A stretch of DNA of 64,000 nucleotides from an uncultured Oscillibacter sp. (GCA_950097265.1 CATNDJ010000002.1:69131-133130), one strand, 5' to 3'; positions 42,545 through 50,511 are shown, counted from the first letter of the stretch. Translations and numbers: made by a program. Notes: generated from the sequence alone by a model not told the origin.

Positions 42545-43307
42545 ACAAGAGAAGGGCGAGAACCGGAAGGCCCTGCCCAAATTCGCCCTGACCATGCTGG
42601 GGTCGCTGCTGCTTGGCGGCGTCATCGGCTTTGCCGTGGGGTGCAGCCGGGCCTTCGGCCTGGAGGCCGCCGCCCTGGCGGAGGGGCTCAGCCGGGCCCT
42701 GGAGGCCGCCACGCCCTGGGGCATCCCCGTCACCTCGGTTTTGACCCTGGGAACCTGCTTTCTTCTCTACCGCTCCGCGGCGAAAAAATACGCCGCCTGG
42801 GGCGGCGGGGACGAGGACGAGACCTCGGAGGCCATCGAACAGGCGCTGAGCTGGGCGCTGCTCCTCAGCGCGGTCCAGCTCCTCGTCAACTTCTTCTTCA
42901 TGGCCGCCTTCTGCGTCTACTGCATCGACGGGGAGATTTCCGCCCTGGCCCTGGTGGGGGTGTTCGTGGTCTCCTGCGGCCTGGTGATTTTCGCCCAGCA
43001 GAAGGCCGTGGACCTGGAGCGGAAAATGAACCCGGAGAAACACGGCAGCGTGTATGACGCCAAGTTCCAGAAGAAGTGGCTGGAGAGCTGCGACGAGTCG
43101 GAGCGCCGCCAGATCGGCCAGGCGTGCTACCGGGCCTACATGGTCACCGGCCGGTTCTGCATGGGCCTCTGGCTGGTGCTGGTGATCCTGAGCCTGGTCT
43201 TTGAGCTGAGCCTGCTGCCCGTCTTCGTTCTGCTGCTGGTCATGGGGGTCATGCAGGTGACCTACAGCCTGGAGTGCATCCGGCTGTCAAAAAGACCATC
43301 CCTTTAA
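42537..43307 (+). CDS. DUF3169-like membrane protein
   Basis: 256 residues, about six transmembrane helices (LTMLGSLLLGGVIGFAVGC, VTSVLTLGTCFLLY, LLSAVQLLVNFFFMAAFCVY, ALALVGVFVVSCGLVIF, MGLWLVLVILSLVFEL, LPVFVLLLVMGVMQVTY). A cytoplasmic acidic loop and a MNPEKHGSVYDAKFQKKWLESCDESERRQIG segment typify DUF3169. Function unknown; coupled to the XRE regulator, so possibly the element it controls. Confidence 0.78.
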   Translation: MRKQEKGENRKALPKFALTMLGSLLLGGVIGFAVGCSRAFGLEAAALAEGLSRALEAATPWGIPVTSVLTLGTCFLLYRSAAKKYAAWGGGDEDETSEAIEQALSWALLLSAVQLLVNFFFMAAFCVYCIDGEISALALVGVFVVSCGLVIFAQQKAVDLERKMNPEKHGSVYDAKFQKKWLESCDESERRQIGQACYRAYMVTGRFCMGLWLVLVILSLVFELSLLPVFVLLLVMGVMQVTYSLECIRLSKRPSL

Positions 43308-43334
43308 TAATGAACGCTGGCTGTCAGCGACCGC

Positions 43335-43363
43335 TTGACAGCCAATGCTAAAGTTGCTATACT
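43335..43363 (+). promoter_or_regulatory. Promoter of antisense RNA, cassette B
   Basis: TTGACA (43335-43340), 17-base spacer, TATACT (43358-43363). The counterpart of the cassette A antisense promoter. It overlaps the hairpin GGCTGTCA / TGACAGCC (43319-43343) that could end the opposing peptide mRNA. Confidence 0.8.
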
Positions 43364-43369
43364 ATAAGA

Positions 43370-43460
43370 AAGGGAACGCCGTGCAAGGCGGCTGGCCCGT
43401 TAGAGCTTCCTAGTAAAGTCTAAGAAACCGTCACTTGCCAGAGTGGCGGTTTCTGCTTTT
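43370..43460 (+). ncRNA. Convergent antisense small RNA, cassette B (antitoxin-like)
   Basis: Predicted ~90-nt RNA starting with the inverted-repeat arm (43372-43397) and ending at a good intrinsic terminator. The terminator stem is AGAAACCGTCAC / GTGGCGGTTTCT (43423-43454) followed by GCTTTT. Complementary to the 3' end of the peptide gene on the other strand. This copy has the better terminator of the two and makes the RNA assignment more convincing. Confidence 0.65.
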
Positions 43461-43508
43461 CACAATAATCGTCACCACAAAGGCGCCGATATGTAATGTG
43501 ATTCGCAT
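43431..43508 (-). CDS. 25-residue cationic hydrophobic peptide, cassette B (toxin-like)
   Basis: MRITLHIG start, hydrophobic run FVVTIIVK, basic end RNRHSGK; 19 of 25 residues identical to cassette A. Differences are Arg/Ala, Thr/Val, Val/Ile, Cys/Ser, Asp/Gly and Gln/Lys, while codons 2, 3 and 8 differ only silently. A GGAGG ribosome-binding site lies in the hairpin at 43510-43538. Arrangement is identical to cassette A but on the opposite strand. Function unproven; type I toxin is the leading hypothesis. Confidence 0.7.
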   Translation of the reverse strand: MRITLHIGAFVVTIIVKSRNRHSGK

Positions 43509-43509
43509 T

Positions 43510-43538
43510 GGCCTCGCCTCCTTTCGGAGGGTGTGGCC
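43510..43538 (-). promoter_or_regulatory. Shine-Dalgarno-sequestering hairpin of cassette B
   Basis: On the minus strand GGCC-ACAC-CCTCC-GAAA-GGAGG-CGA-GGCC. Same paired ribosome-binding site and same GAAA loop as cassette A, with only the T/T to C/C exchange at the internal mismatch. Confidence 0.75.
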
Positions 43539-43589
43539 AGCCGCCTTTCCGCTGCACAGCGTTCCCGCCCCCAAGAAGGGAGCGGGATT

Positions 43590-43618
43590 ATTTTATCATT
43601 CGGAGGACCCGTTGTCAA
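43590..43618 (-). promoter_or_regulatory. Promoter of peptide mRNA, cassette B
   Basis: On the minus strand TTGACA (43613-43618), 17-base spacer, TAAAAT (43590-43595), followed by a 5' stem-loop CCCGCTCCC / GGGGGCGGG. The -35 lies inside the last codons of the upstream membrane-protein gene. Confidence 0.8.
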
Positions 43619-44261
43619 ATGCCTTCGGCGCTTCCTCCGGCCGTCCGCCGCCCGCCGGGACCCGCTCGAAGACGAACTCCCCGCTGGCCCTCCTCCCGTG
43701 GACCAGGATGGTGTAATCCCCGGTCTCGGGAATCTCCACGGACTGTTCCCCGTTCAGCGGGGACCCCTCCAGGAGGGCGTTCCCATCCTCGCCGCTGATC
43801 TCCGCTTCCAGCCAGCCGCTGTAAGTGTCGATCCGGCCCGCCAGGGTATCCCCGGCCTCCAGGCGGAGGGTGTGGGAGTCGAAGCCGTTGAAATAGTCGT
43901 AGCTCATCCGGTAGCTGGTTTCATCGGCGTACCGGGAGCAGTCGTAGGCGTTGAAAACCTCCCCGTTTTCCCAGGCCCAGGCGGCGGCGTAGAACACCAG
44001 CCCCGCCCCGACAAGGAGGAAGCACAGCAGCATCCCCAGCCAGTCGTACTTGACCTTCCCGCCGCCCCGGGCGGACAGCAGGGTCTCTATTCCCAGGGCC
44101 ACCAGAATCAGGGGGGAGGCTTTCAGCAGCCACCCGATTTCCGCCTGGGGCCACAGCAGGGAAACCAGCATGCCGATTCCCGCCGCCACCAGGACCACCC
44201 CCAGGGTGAAGGTTCCCACCCGGCGCTGGGGCCGGGCGGCGGTGGTCTCACCGGCCGTCAT
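43596..44261 (-). CDS. Membrane protein of the second ECF sigma operon (unrecognised family)
   Basis: 221 residues. Three or four N-terminal transmembrane helices (VGTFTLGVVLVAAGIGMLVSLLW, LKASPLILVALGIETLL, WLGMLLCFLLVGAGLVFYAAAW) resemble LiaI/LiaF-like or DUF5668-type bundles. A ~110-residue extracytoplasmic beta-rich domain follows (FDSHTLRLEAGDTLAGRIDTYSGWLEAEISGE). Overlaps the preceding gene of the operon by 14 bases. Probably an envelope sensor or effector of the sigma system. The 3' end carries the cassette B promoter. Confidence 0.7.
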   Translation of the reverse strand: MTAGETTAARPQRRVGTFTLGVVLVAAGIGMLVSLLWPQAEIGWLLKASPLILVALGIETLLSARGGGKVKYDWLGMLLCFLLVGAGLVFYAAAWAWENGEVFNAYDCSRYADETSYRMSYDYFNGFDSHTLRLEAGDTLAGRIDTYSGWLEAEISGEDGNALLEGSPLNGEQSVEIPETGDYTILVHGRRASGEFVFERVPAGGGRPEEAPKAFDNGSSE

Positions 44262-45024
44262 GGTCCGCCTCCTGCTTCTCCTGGAGTTCCTTTTCGTACT
44301 TCTCCACGTTGAACGCGGACTTCCACTCCAGGGTCACCGGCGCGGGCTCCTCTTCCGCCTGGGGGACCTCCGGGGCCTGGGGCTCCGGCTCCTGGTGGAA
44401 TTGCTCCTCCGCTTCCGTCCAGGGGGTGGCCTTCATCTTGGGGGGCTGGGAGGGGCCCTGGGGGGGCGTGTAGGGGGGCTCCCCGTCAAAGCCGCCGTCC
44501 CTGGGGGCCTTGGGCCCCTTGATGAACCAGATGCCCAGGGCAATGATCAGCACCGTGCCCAGGATCCGGGGCATATCCCAGACCAGCAGGTCGTAGAGCC
44601 AGTCGATGAGGAAGTTGCCCCGCAGGGGGGCCAGCAGGTTCCGGGCCACGATCATATAGAGGCTGTACAGGCCCACCGCCACCAGCAGCCAGCCGATGAG
44701 GCTCCCCCGGCGGCTGAGGATCTGGTTGAGCTTCCGGGAGTCCATCTCGGACAGGCCGAACATGAACGCGTCCTCCGGGGCTCCGCCGTCCCGGATCTGG
44801 CGGCGGAGGTTGAAGCTGTCGAAGAACGAATAGGCCCACAGGGGCGCGACAAGGACCGACAGAGCCCCCATCTCCAGGAACACCGCGATGAACGTCAGGG
44901 CGCTGAAAATGACGGTCTGGGAAATGCCCCGCTTCATGTAGCCCAGGCACATCTGGCCGCAGCCGGGGACGCAGGACCACATCAGGTACCAGCAGCCCCA
45001 CAAAAATTTCCGAATGGCTTTCAT
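44248..45024 (-). CDS. Multi-pass membrane protein of the ECF sigma operon
   Basis: 258 residues. N-terminal GCWYLMWSCVPGCGQMCLGYMKRGISQTVIF is a TM2-like motif (small-molecule or scaffold membrane domain). Further helices (VFLEMGALSVLVAPLWAYSFF, GSLIGWLLVAVGLYSLYMIVA, PRILGTVLIIALGIWFI) precede a Pro/Glu-rich cytoplasmic tail of ~80 residues. ATG overlaps the anti-sigma stop (ATGA). Function unknown; position suggests part of the signal path. Confidence 0.72.
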   Translation of the reverse strand: MKAIRKFLWGCWYLMWSCVPGCGQMCLGYMKRGISQTVIFSALTFIAVFLEMGALSVLVAPLWAYSFFDSFNLRRQIRDGGAPEDAFMFGLSEMDSRKLNQILSRRGSLIGWLLVAVGLYSLYMIVARNLLAPLRGNFLIDWLYDLLVWDMPRILGTVLIIALGIWFIKGPKAPRDGGFDGEPPYTPPQGPSQPPKMKATPWTEAEEQFHQEPEPQAPEVPQAEEEPAPVTLEWKSAFNVEKYEKELQEKQEADHDGR

Positions 45025-45494
45025 GCCTTGTTTCCTCCTTCTATCATGCGGCGGGCGCTGAGCCCGTCAAAAAAGTCCGACAGTCCCCCCACGGCCCCCC
45101 GCAGGGAATCGCCCACGTCCTCCGTCAGCCCCGTGAGCTGCTGGGAGACGCTGGGCCGGTCCTCCGGCAGAGCGGGCCGGGTGAACTCCACCCGCTCCCC
45201 GCCCCACAGAACCGTCAGGGCCAGGGCGACGGCGGCGGCGGCCGTGGCGTACCGGCTGGTAACCAGCCGGAGGGCCCGGCTCCGGATCCGGGCCCAGAGG
45301 GCCTTTTGGCAGGACCGCTCCGGGACCAGCAGGGCGCCGTCCTCCAGGGCCAGGGTGTAACGCTGTAAGCAGTAATCGCAGAACGCCAGGTGCTCCGCGA
45401 TCTCCAGCCGCTCCAGCTCGCCGAAGCGGTCCTCGTTTTTGGCCAGGGCCTCCAGGGCCTCCTGGGTCAAATGTCCGTCCTCACGGAATACCAT
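45021..45494 (-). CDS. Anti-sigma factor with zinc finger, second ECF system
   Basis: 157 residues. An HLAFCDYC (H-x3-C-x2-C) zinc-binding motif sits in the N-terminal ~45 residues. A single transmembrane helix (YATAAAAVALALTVLW) lies near residue 90. A short outer tail contains an amphipathic SVSQQLTGLTEDVGDSLRGAVGGLSDFFDGL. The ATG at 45494 is preferred, with GGGAG 8 bases upstream, over a GTG nine bases earlier that abuts the ribosome-binding site. Overlaps the sigma gene's end by 14 bases. Confidence 0.82.
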   Translation of the reverse strand: MVFREDGHLTQEALEALAKNEDRFGELERLEIAEHLAFCDYCLQRYTLALEDGALLVPERSCQKALWARIRSRALRLVTSRYATAAAAVALALTVLWGGERVEFTRPALPEDRPSVSQQLTGLTEDVGDSLRGAVGGLSDFFDGLSARRMIEGGNKA

Positions 45495-45996
45495 GCTTTC
45501 CACTCCCTTCCAATGCCTCCCGGAGGAGCTTCTTCCCCCGGGAGAGCTGTGTATAGACGGTCTTCACCGGCCTGCCCAGGGCCAAAGCGGCCTCCTCCGG
45601 GCTTCGCTCCTCCAGCAGGCACAGCCGGCACACCTGCCGGTAGGGCTCCTTCAGCTCCAGCACGGCCCGCCGGATATCCGCCGCGGCGCTGCGCCGCAGG
45701 GCCAGCTCCTCGGCGGGCGGAGCCAGGCCCCGGGGGAATAGTTCCTCCTCCCCCGGCAGGACCGTCCGGCGGTTCCAGGCGCTTTGGAGGTGGTCCTTGG
45801 CCTTGTTGGCGGCGATGCGGCTGAGCCACTGCCGCTCATAGCCCTCCGGCATGGCCTCCCGGTGGAGGTAGGCCGAGAGAAAGGTCTCCTGGGTCAGGTC
45901 CTCCGCCGCCCCCGGTTCCCGGACCAGCTGGAAGCAGACGGTGTACACCAGCCGCTCGTATTGCAGGACCAGCTCCGAAAACCGCTCCTTTGTCAT
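45481..45996 (-). CDS. ECF-family RNA polymerase sigma factor (second system)
   Basis: 171 residues from MTKERFSELVLQYERLVYTVCFQ. Region 2 with PGAAEDLTQETFLSAYL and YERQWLSRIAANKAKDHL, region 4 with LKEPYRQVCRLCLLEERSPEEAALALGRPVKTVYTQLSRGKKLL. It heads a four-gene operon with its anti-sigma and two membrane proteins. The start is uncertain: AGGAGGGG lies 24 bases before this ATG, so in-frame GTG codons at 46005 or 46017 may be used. A possible ECF-type site (TGAAGAATCC ... CGTATGAT on the minus strand, ~46070-46105) is upstream. Confidence 0.85.
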   Translation of the reverse strand: MTKERFSELVLQYERLVYTVCFQLVREPGAAEDLTQETFLSAYLHREAMPEGYERQWLSRIAANKAKDHLQSAWNRRTVLPGEEELFPRGLAPPAEELALRRSAAADIRRAVLELKEPYRQVCRLCLLEERSPEEAALALGRPVKTVYTQLSRGKKLLREALEGSGKHGIP

Positions 45997-46162
45997 CACA
46001 GCCACGCCGCCGGCCACCCCCCTCCTCAGAGCCGCGGGAATTTGCAACCGGGGCCCTCTGTCGTCCGACACAGATCATACGATCTCGCGGCCCCGGATTC
46101 TTCAAAAAAATCGAAAAAATTTTTTCTCCGCCCCGGCCGGGGGCGGGCCCTTTCCTCCGGAA

Positions 46163-46329
46163 CCTATTCAATACCGAATAGGTTCTATTCATATATGAAT
46201 AATCCAGGCCCGCGCAGCCGGTTTTTGCGCGGTTTTCACAGAAAGCCCGTCCCTGTTCCCGCAATTTTCACAAAGTCCCCGGCCTCCCCTCCGCGTTCCC
46301 CATCCGGAAGTCTTATTCATTTTTGAATA
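46163..46329. promoter_or_regulatory. Three TATTC-N6-GAATA inverted repeats (operator candidates)
   Basis: CCTATTCAATACCGAATAGG (46163-46182), TATTCATATATGAATA (46186-46201) and TATTCATTTTTGAATA (46314-46329). All share TATTC-N6-GAATA. The third is embedded in a longer palindrome with arms GGAAGTC (46306-46312) and GACTTCC (46331-46337). Placed between divergent operons, they look like sites for a dimeric regulator; which one is unknown. Confidence 0.65.
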
Positions 46330-46433
46330 GGACTTCCAATTTCCGGAGGCGGACCCTGTCCAAATGTAGAAAATGCCCTGCGATTTTTTGGCAATCTGAA
46401 CAGGAAACTGGCCTCTGCGGCAGAAACTGCGGC

Positions 46434-46463
46434 TTGCGGAATTGGCACAGGATTTGCTATAAT
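46434..46463 (+). promoter_or_regulatory. Promoter of the butyrate operon
   Basis: TTGCGG (46434-46439), 18-base spacer, perfect TATAAT (46458-46463). The first gene starts ~50 bases downstream behind AAGGAGGAA. Confidence 0.7.
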
Positions 46464-46516
46464 AACCGTCGGACAAAACGGGGCCGTCCCCGAAAAATGA
46501 AGGAGGAACGTAAGCC

Positions 46517-47317
46517 ATGTATCAGACCGTTCGTTACGAAAAGAAAGACAGCATCGGCATTGCCACCATCAACCGTCCCGAGGCGCTGAACGCCCTGAAT
46601 TCCCAGGTGATTTCCGACCTGGAGGCCGTGATTTCCGAGGTGGAGAAGGACGCGGAGCTGCGGGCCTTCATCCTCACCGGCGAGGGCCGCTCCTTCGTGG
46701 CCGGGGCGGACATCGGCGAGCAGAAGCCCCTGGACGTGGCCGGGGGCCGCAAGTGGGGCCAGCGGGGCAGCGCCCTGTTCCGCCGGATCGAGAAGCTGGA
46801 GATTCCCACCATCGCGGCGGTGAACGGCTTCGCCCTGGGCGGCGGCTGCGAGATCGCCATGGCCTGCGACATCATCCTGGCCGCCGGGCCCAACGCCGAG
46901 GGCAAGGGCGGCGCGAAGTTCGGCCAGCCGGAAGTCGGCCTGGGCATCACCCCCGGCTTCTCCGGCACCCAGCGCCTTCCCCGCCGGGTGGGGCTCGCCA
47001 AGGCCAAGGAGCTGATCTTCTCCGGCAAGGTCATCGGCGCCGCCGAGGCCAAGGCCATCGGCCTGGTGAACGAGGTCTACGCCCCCGAGGAGCTGATGGA
47101 CGCCGCGGTGAAGATGGCCCAGTCCTTCGCGGTCAACGCCCCCATCGCGGTCAAGTACTCCAAGGCCTGCATCGACCGGGGCATGCAGATGGACATCGAC
47201 GACGGCATTGCCCTGGAAAACGAGCTCTTTGCCATGTGCTTCGCCACCGAGGACCAGAAGGAGGGCATGAGCGCCTTCCTGGAGAAGCGGAAGGAAAAGC
47301 ACTTCCAGAACAAGTAA
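46517..47317 (+). CDS. crt: Enoyl-CoA hydratase / 3-hydroxybutyryl-CoA dehydratase (crotonase)
   Basis: 266 residues, standard crotonase fold. Oxyanion-hole segment FVAGADIGE (~58-66), GGGCEIAMACDI with catalytic Glu, and GQPEVGLGITPGFSGTQRLPR with the second Glu. Interconverts 3-hydroxybutyryl-CoA and crotonyl-CoA. First gene of a six-gene butyrate operon; thiolase and 3-hydroxybutyryl-CoA dehydrogenase are not in the window. Together with abfD it lets crotonyl-CoA be reached from two precursors. Confidence 0.93.
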   Translation: MYQTVRYEKKDSIGIATINRPEALNALNSQVISDLEAVISEVEKDAELRAFILTGEGRSFVAGADIGEQKPLDVAGGRKWGQRGSALFRRIEKLEIPTIAAVNGFALGGGCEIAMACDIILAAGPNAEGKGGAKFGQPEVGLGITPGFSGTQRLPRRVGLAKAKELIFSGKVIGAAEAKAIGLVNEVYAPEELMDAAVKMAQSFAVNAPIAVKYSKACIDRGMQMDIDDGIALENELFAMCFATEDQKEGMSAFLEKRKEKHFQNK

Positions 47318-47359
47318 GCCGCAGGGCTATTCTATCACAGGAAAAGGAGTTCGGAAAGC

Positions 47360-48916
47360 ATGAAAAAAGTTCGTGTGATCACCGCTGAAGAAGCGGCGCT
47401 GATGGTCAAGGACGGCGACACCGTCTCCACCGGCGGATTCGTCAGCTGCGCCTGCCCCGAGGCCCTGACCAAGGCCCTGGAGCAGCGCTTCGTGGAGACG
47501 GGGCACCCCCGGGATCTGACCCTCTTCTTTGCCGCGGGCCAGGGCCACCGGGACGGCACCGGCGGCGACCACTTCGGCCACGAGGGCATGTGCAAGCGCG
47601 TGGTCGGCGGCCACTGGGACCGGGCGGCCAAGCTGGGCGAGCTGGCCCTTCAGAACAAGCTGGAGGCGTACAACCTGCCCCAGGGCGTCATTACCCACAT
47701 GTACCGGGACATCGCGGCCCACAATATCGGGACCATCACCCACGTCGGGCTCTACACCTTCGTAGACCCCCGGAACGGCGGCGGCAAGCTGAACGAGTGC
47801 ACAAAAGAGGACCTGGTGAAGCTGGTGGAGATCGAGGGCGAGGAGCGGCTTTTGTACAAGCCCATCCCCATCAACGTCTGCCTGGTCCGGGGCAGCTACG
47901 CCGACGAGTACGGCAACTGCACGGTACACCGGGAAATCGGCCCCCTGGACGTGACCGCCCAGTGCCAGGCCACCAAGAACTCCGGCGGCATCGTCATCGT
48001 CCAGGTGGAAAAGATCGTCCAGGGCGGCACCCTGGACCCGAGGCTTGTGAAAATCCCCGGCATCTACGTGGACGCCATTGTGGTGGGCTCTCCCGAGGAC
48101 AACAACCAGTGCCTGGGCATGCCCTATGACGGAGCCCTCAGCGGCGAGTTCCGCATCCCCGTCGACGACATCCCCCCCATCCCCCTGGACGCCAAGAAGA
48201 TCCTGGCCCGCCGGGCCGCTATGGAGCTGCCTCAGGACGCCATCGTGAACCTGGGCACCGGCGCGCCGGAGAAAATCGCCAACGTGGCGGCGGAAGAGGG
48301 CATCTCCGACAAGATGACTCTGACGGTGGAGGCGGGAAGCATCGCCGGCGTGCCCTACGGCGGCACCCAGTTCGGCGGCGCGGCCAACTCCATGGCCATC
48401 CTGGACCACAACGTCCAGTTCGACTTCTACCAGGGCGGCGGCCTGGATGTGGCGTTCCTGGGCCTGGCGGAGACGGCCCCCAACGGAGACCTGAACGTCT
48501 CCAAGTTCGGCGTCCGCCTGGCGGGCGCGGGCGGCTTCATCGACATCACCCAGAACGCCAAAAAGGTGGTCTACTGCGGAACCTTCACGGCCAAGGGCCT
48601 GAAGACCGAGTGCCGGGACGGCAAGCTGGTGATCACCCAGGAGGGCGGAAAGAAAAAATTCGTCAACCAGGTGGAGCACATCACCTTCTCCGGAGACTAC
48701 GCCAACAAGGTCCATCAGCCGGTGCTCTACATCACCGAGCGGGCCGTCTTCGAGCTCCGTCCCGAGGGCGTGACCCTCATCGAGATCGCCCCGGGCATCG
48801 ACCTCCAGACCCAGGTCCTGGACCAGATGGAGTTCATGCCCAAAATTGCCGAGGATCTGAAGCTCATGGACGAGCGCATCTTCAAGGATGAGCTGATGGG
48901 CTTAGCAAACGACTAA
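47360..48916 (+). CDS. Acyl-CoA:acetate/propionate CoA-transferase (YdiF/Pct type, fused subunits)
   Basis: 518 residues, the alpha and beta halves of family I CoA-transferases joined in one chain. N-terminal half VKDGDTVSTGGFVSCACPEALTKAL, C-terminal half with VNLGTGAPEKIANVAAEEG and the covalent-intermediate Glu in TLTVEAGSIAG. It would move CoA between butyryl- or 4-hydroxybutyryl-CoA and acetate. This either activates the substrate for AbfD or releases butyrate as end product. Follows crt by 42 bases and precedes abfD by 19. Exact acyl preference cannot be read from sequence. Confidence 0.9.
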   Translation: MKKVRVITAEEAALMVKDGDTVSTGGFVSCACPEALTKALEQRFVETGHPRDLTLFFAAGQGHRDGTGGDHFGHEGMCKRVVGGHWDRAAKLGELALQNKLEAYNLPQGVITHMYRDIAAHNIGTITHVGLYTFVDPRNGGGKLNECTKEDLVKLVEIEGEERLLYKPIPINVCLVRGSYADEYGNCTVHREIGPLDVTAQCQATKNSGGIVIVQVEKIVQGGTLDPRLVKIPGIYVDAIVVGSPEDNNQCLGMPYDGALSGEFRIPVDDIPPIPLDAKKILARRAAMELPQDAIVNLGTGAPEKIANVAAEEGISDKMTLTVEAGSIAGVPYGGTQFGGAANSMAILDHNVQFDFYQGGGLDVAFLGLAETAPNGDLNVSKFGVRLAGAGGFIDITQNAKKVVYCGTFTAKGLKTECRDGKLVITQEGGKKKFVNQVEHITFSGDYANKVHQPVLYITERAVFELRPEGVTLIEIAPGIDLQTQVLDQMEFMPKIAEDLKLMDERIFKDELMGLAND

Positions 48917-48935
48917 AAATCAGGAGGAACAAAAA

Positions 48936-50411
48936 ATGGCCTTAATGACCCCCCAAGAGTACATCGAGAGCCTGCGCAAACTGAAAACCCGGGTGTACAT
49001 GTTCGGCGAGAAGATTGACAACTGGGTGGACCACCCCATGATCCGCCCCTCGATCAACTGCGTCGCCATGACCTACGCCCTGGCTCAGGACCCCCAGTAC
49101 AAGGACCTCATGACCGTGAAATCCAGCCTGACGGGCCGCACCGTCAACCGCTTCACCCACCTGCACCAGTCCACCGAGGACCTGATCAACAAGGTGAAGA
49201 TGCAGCGTCTGCTTGGCCAGAAGACCGCCAGCTGCTTCCAGCGCTGCGTGGGCATGGACGCCTTCAACGCCGTCTTCTCCTCCACCTATGAAATCGACGA
49301 GAAATACGGCACCCACTACCACGAGAACTTCAAAAACTTCATCACCATGGTCCAGGACAACGACCTGACCGTGGACGGGGCCATGACGGACCCCAAGGGC
49401 GACCGCTCCAAGGCTCCCAGCCAGCAGGCGGACCCGGACATGTACGTCCATGTAGTGGAGCGCCGCCCCGACGGCATCGTGGTCTGCGGCGCGAAGTGCC
49501 ACCAGACCGGCTCCATCAACTCCCACTGGCACATCTTCATGCCCACCATCTCCATGGGCGAGGCGGACAAGGACTGGGCCGTCTCCTTCGCCTGCCCCAC
49601 CGACGCCGAGGGCATGTACATGATCTACGGCCGCCAGTCCTGCGACACCCGGAAGCTGGAGGAGGGCGCGTCCATCGACGTGGGCAACGCCAAGTTCGGC
49701 GGACAGGAGGCCCTGGTGGTGCTGGACCACGTGTTTATCCCCAACGAGTACATCTTCCTCAACGGCGAGTATGAGTTCGCCGGGATGATCGTGGAGCGCT
49801 TCGCGGGCTATCACCGGCAGAGCTACGGCGGCTGCAAGGTTGGCGTGGGCGACGTGGTCATCGGAGCCACGGCCCTGGCGGCGGAATACAACGGCGTGGA
49901 AAAAGCCTCCGCGGTCAAGGATAAGCTGATCGAGATGACCCACCTGAACGAGACCCTTTACTGCTGCGGCATCGCCTGCTCTTCCCAGGGCTTCAAGACC
50001 AAGGCGGGCAACTACCAGATCGACCTCTTGCTTGCCAACGTCTGCAAGCAGAACGTCACCCGCTTCCCCTATGAGATCGTGCGCCTTGCCGAGGACGTGG
50101 CGGGCGGCCTGATGGTCACCATGCCCTCTCAGAAGGACTTCGAGTCCGACACGGTGGTGGGCCGGAACGGCGAGACCATCGGGGACGTCTGCAACAAGTT
50201 CTTCGCCGCCCGGGAGGGCGTCTCCACCGAGGACCGCCAGCGGGTCATGCGTTTCCTGGAGAACATGTGCCTGGGCGCCGCCGCTGTCGGCTATCGCACC
50301 GAGTCCATGCACGGCGCGGGCTCTCCCCAGGCCCAGCGCATCATGATTGCCCGCCAGGGCAACATCCAGGGCAAGAAGCAGCTTGCCAAGGACATCGCGG
50401 GCATTCAGTAA
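48936..50411 (+). CDS. abfD: 4-hydroxybutyryl-CoA dehydratase / vinylacetyl-CoA isomerase
   Basis: 491 residues of the 4-hydroxyphenylacetate-3-hydroxylase superfamily. The four iron-sulfur ligands known from the Clostridium aminobutyricum enzyme (C99, C103, H292, C299) are all present, offset by one: C100 and C104 in TASCFQRCVG, H293 and C300 in YHRQSYGGC. This separates it from the flavin hydroxylases. It converts 4-hydroxybutyryl-CoA to crotonyl-CoA by a radical mechanism using [4Fe-4S] and FAD, and is oxygen-sensitive. Its presence points to butyrate formation from 4-aminobutyrate or succinate. Confidence 0.93.
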   Translation: MALMTPQEYIESLRKLKTRVYMFGEKIDNWVDHPMIRPSINCVAMTYALAQDPQYKDLMTVKSSLTGRTVNRFTHLHQSTEDLINKVKMQRLLGQKTASCFQRCVGMDAFNAVFSSTYEIDEKYGTHYHENFKNFITMVQDNDLTVDGAMTDPKGDRSKAPSQQADPDMYVHVVERRPDGIVVCGAKCHQTGSINSHWHIFMPTISMGEADKDWAVSFACPTDAEGMYMIYGRQSCDTRKLEEGASIDVGNAKFGGQEALVVLDHVFIPNEYIFLNGEYEFAGMIVERFAGYHRQSYGGCKVGVGDVVIGATALAAEYNGVEKASAVKDKLIEMTHLNETLYCCGIACSSQGFKTKAGNYQIDLLLANVCKQNVTRFPYEIVRLAEDVAGGLMVTMPSQKDFESDTVVGRNGETIGDVCNKFFAAREGVSTEDRQRVMRFLENMCLGAAAVGYRTESMHGAGSPQAQRIMIARQGNIQGKKQLAKDIAGIQ

Positions 50412-50432
50412 TCCCCTGTTCCTTATCAACCC

Positions 50433-50464
50433 GGACCGGGCCCCGGGGCCCCGGAGCCCGGTCC
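50433..50464 (+). other. Intercistronic stem-loop between abfD and bcd
   Basis: GGACCGGGC / GCCCGGTCC arms around a GC-rich loop with no T-run. Lies in the only gap of ~100 bases in the operon. It may partially attenuate or set a processing/stability boundary before bcd-etfBA. Confidence 0.5.
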
Positions 50465-50511
50465 AGGCAATACATGGATTTCCAAAATTTTAAATAAGGA
50501 GAGAACGTCAC

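Larger units (their letters stand above)
45997..46516. other. Divergent intergenic region between the ECF operon and the butyrate operon
   Basis: About 500 bases without a gene. It holds the ECF operon leader on the left, an A/T-rich tract near 46105-46130, three inverted repeats (46163-46329) and the butyrate promoter (46434-46463). Two isolated TTTTCACA motifs (near 46234 and 46265) resemble Rex half-sites but lack partners. Confidence 0.7.

Noticed and set aside
46220..46275. Rex operator upstream of the butyrate operon
   Set aside because: Two TTTTCACA-type half-sites exist but are not arranged as an inverted pair with correct spacing.
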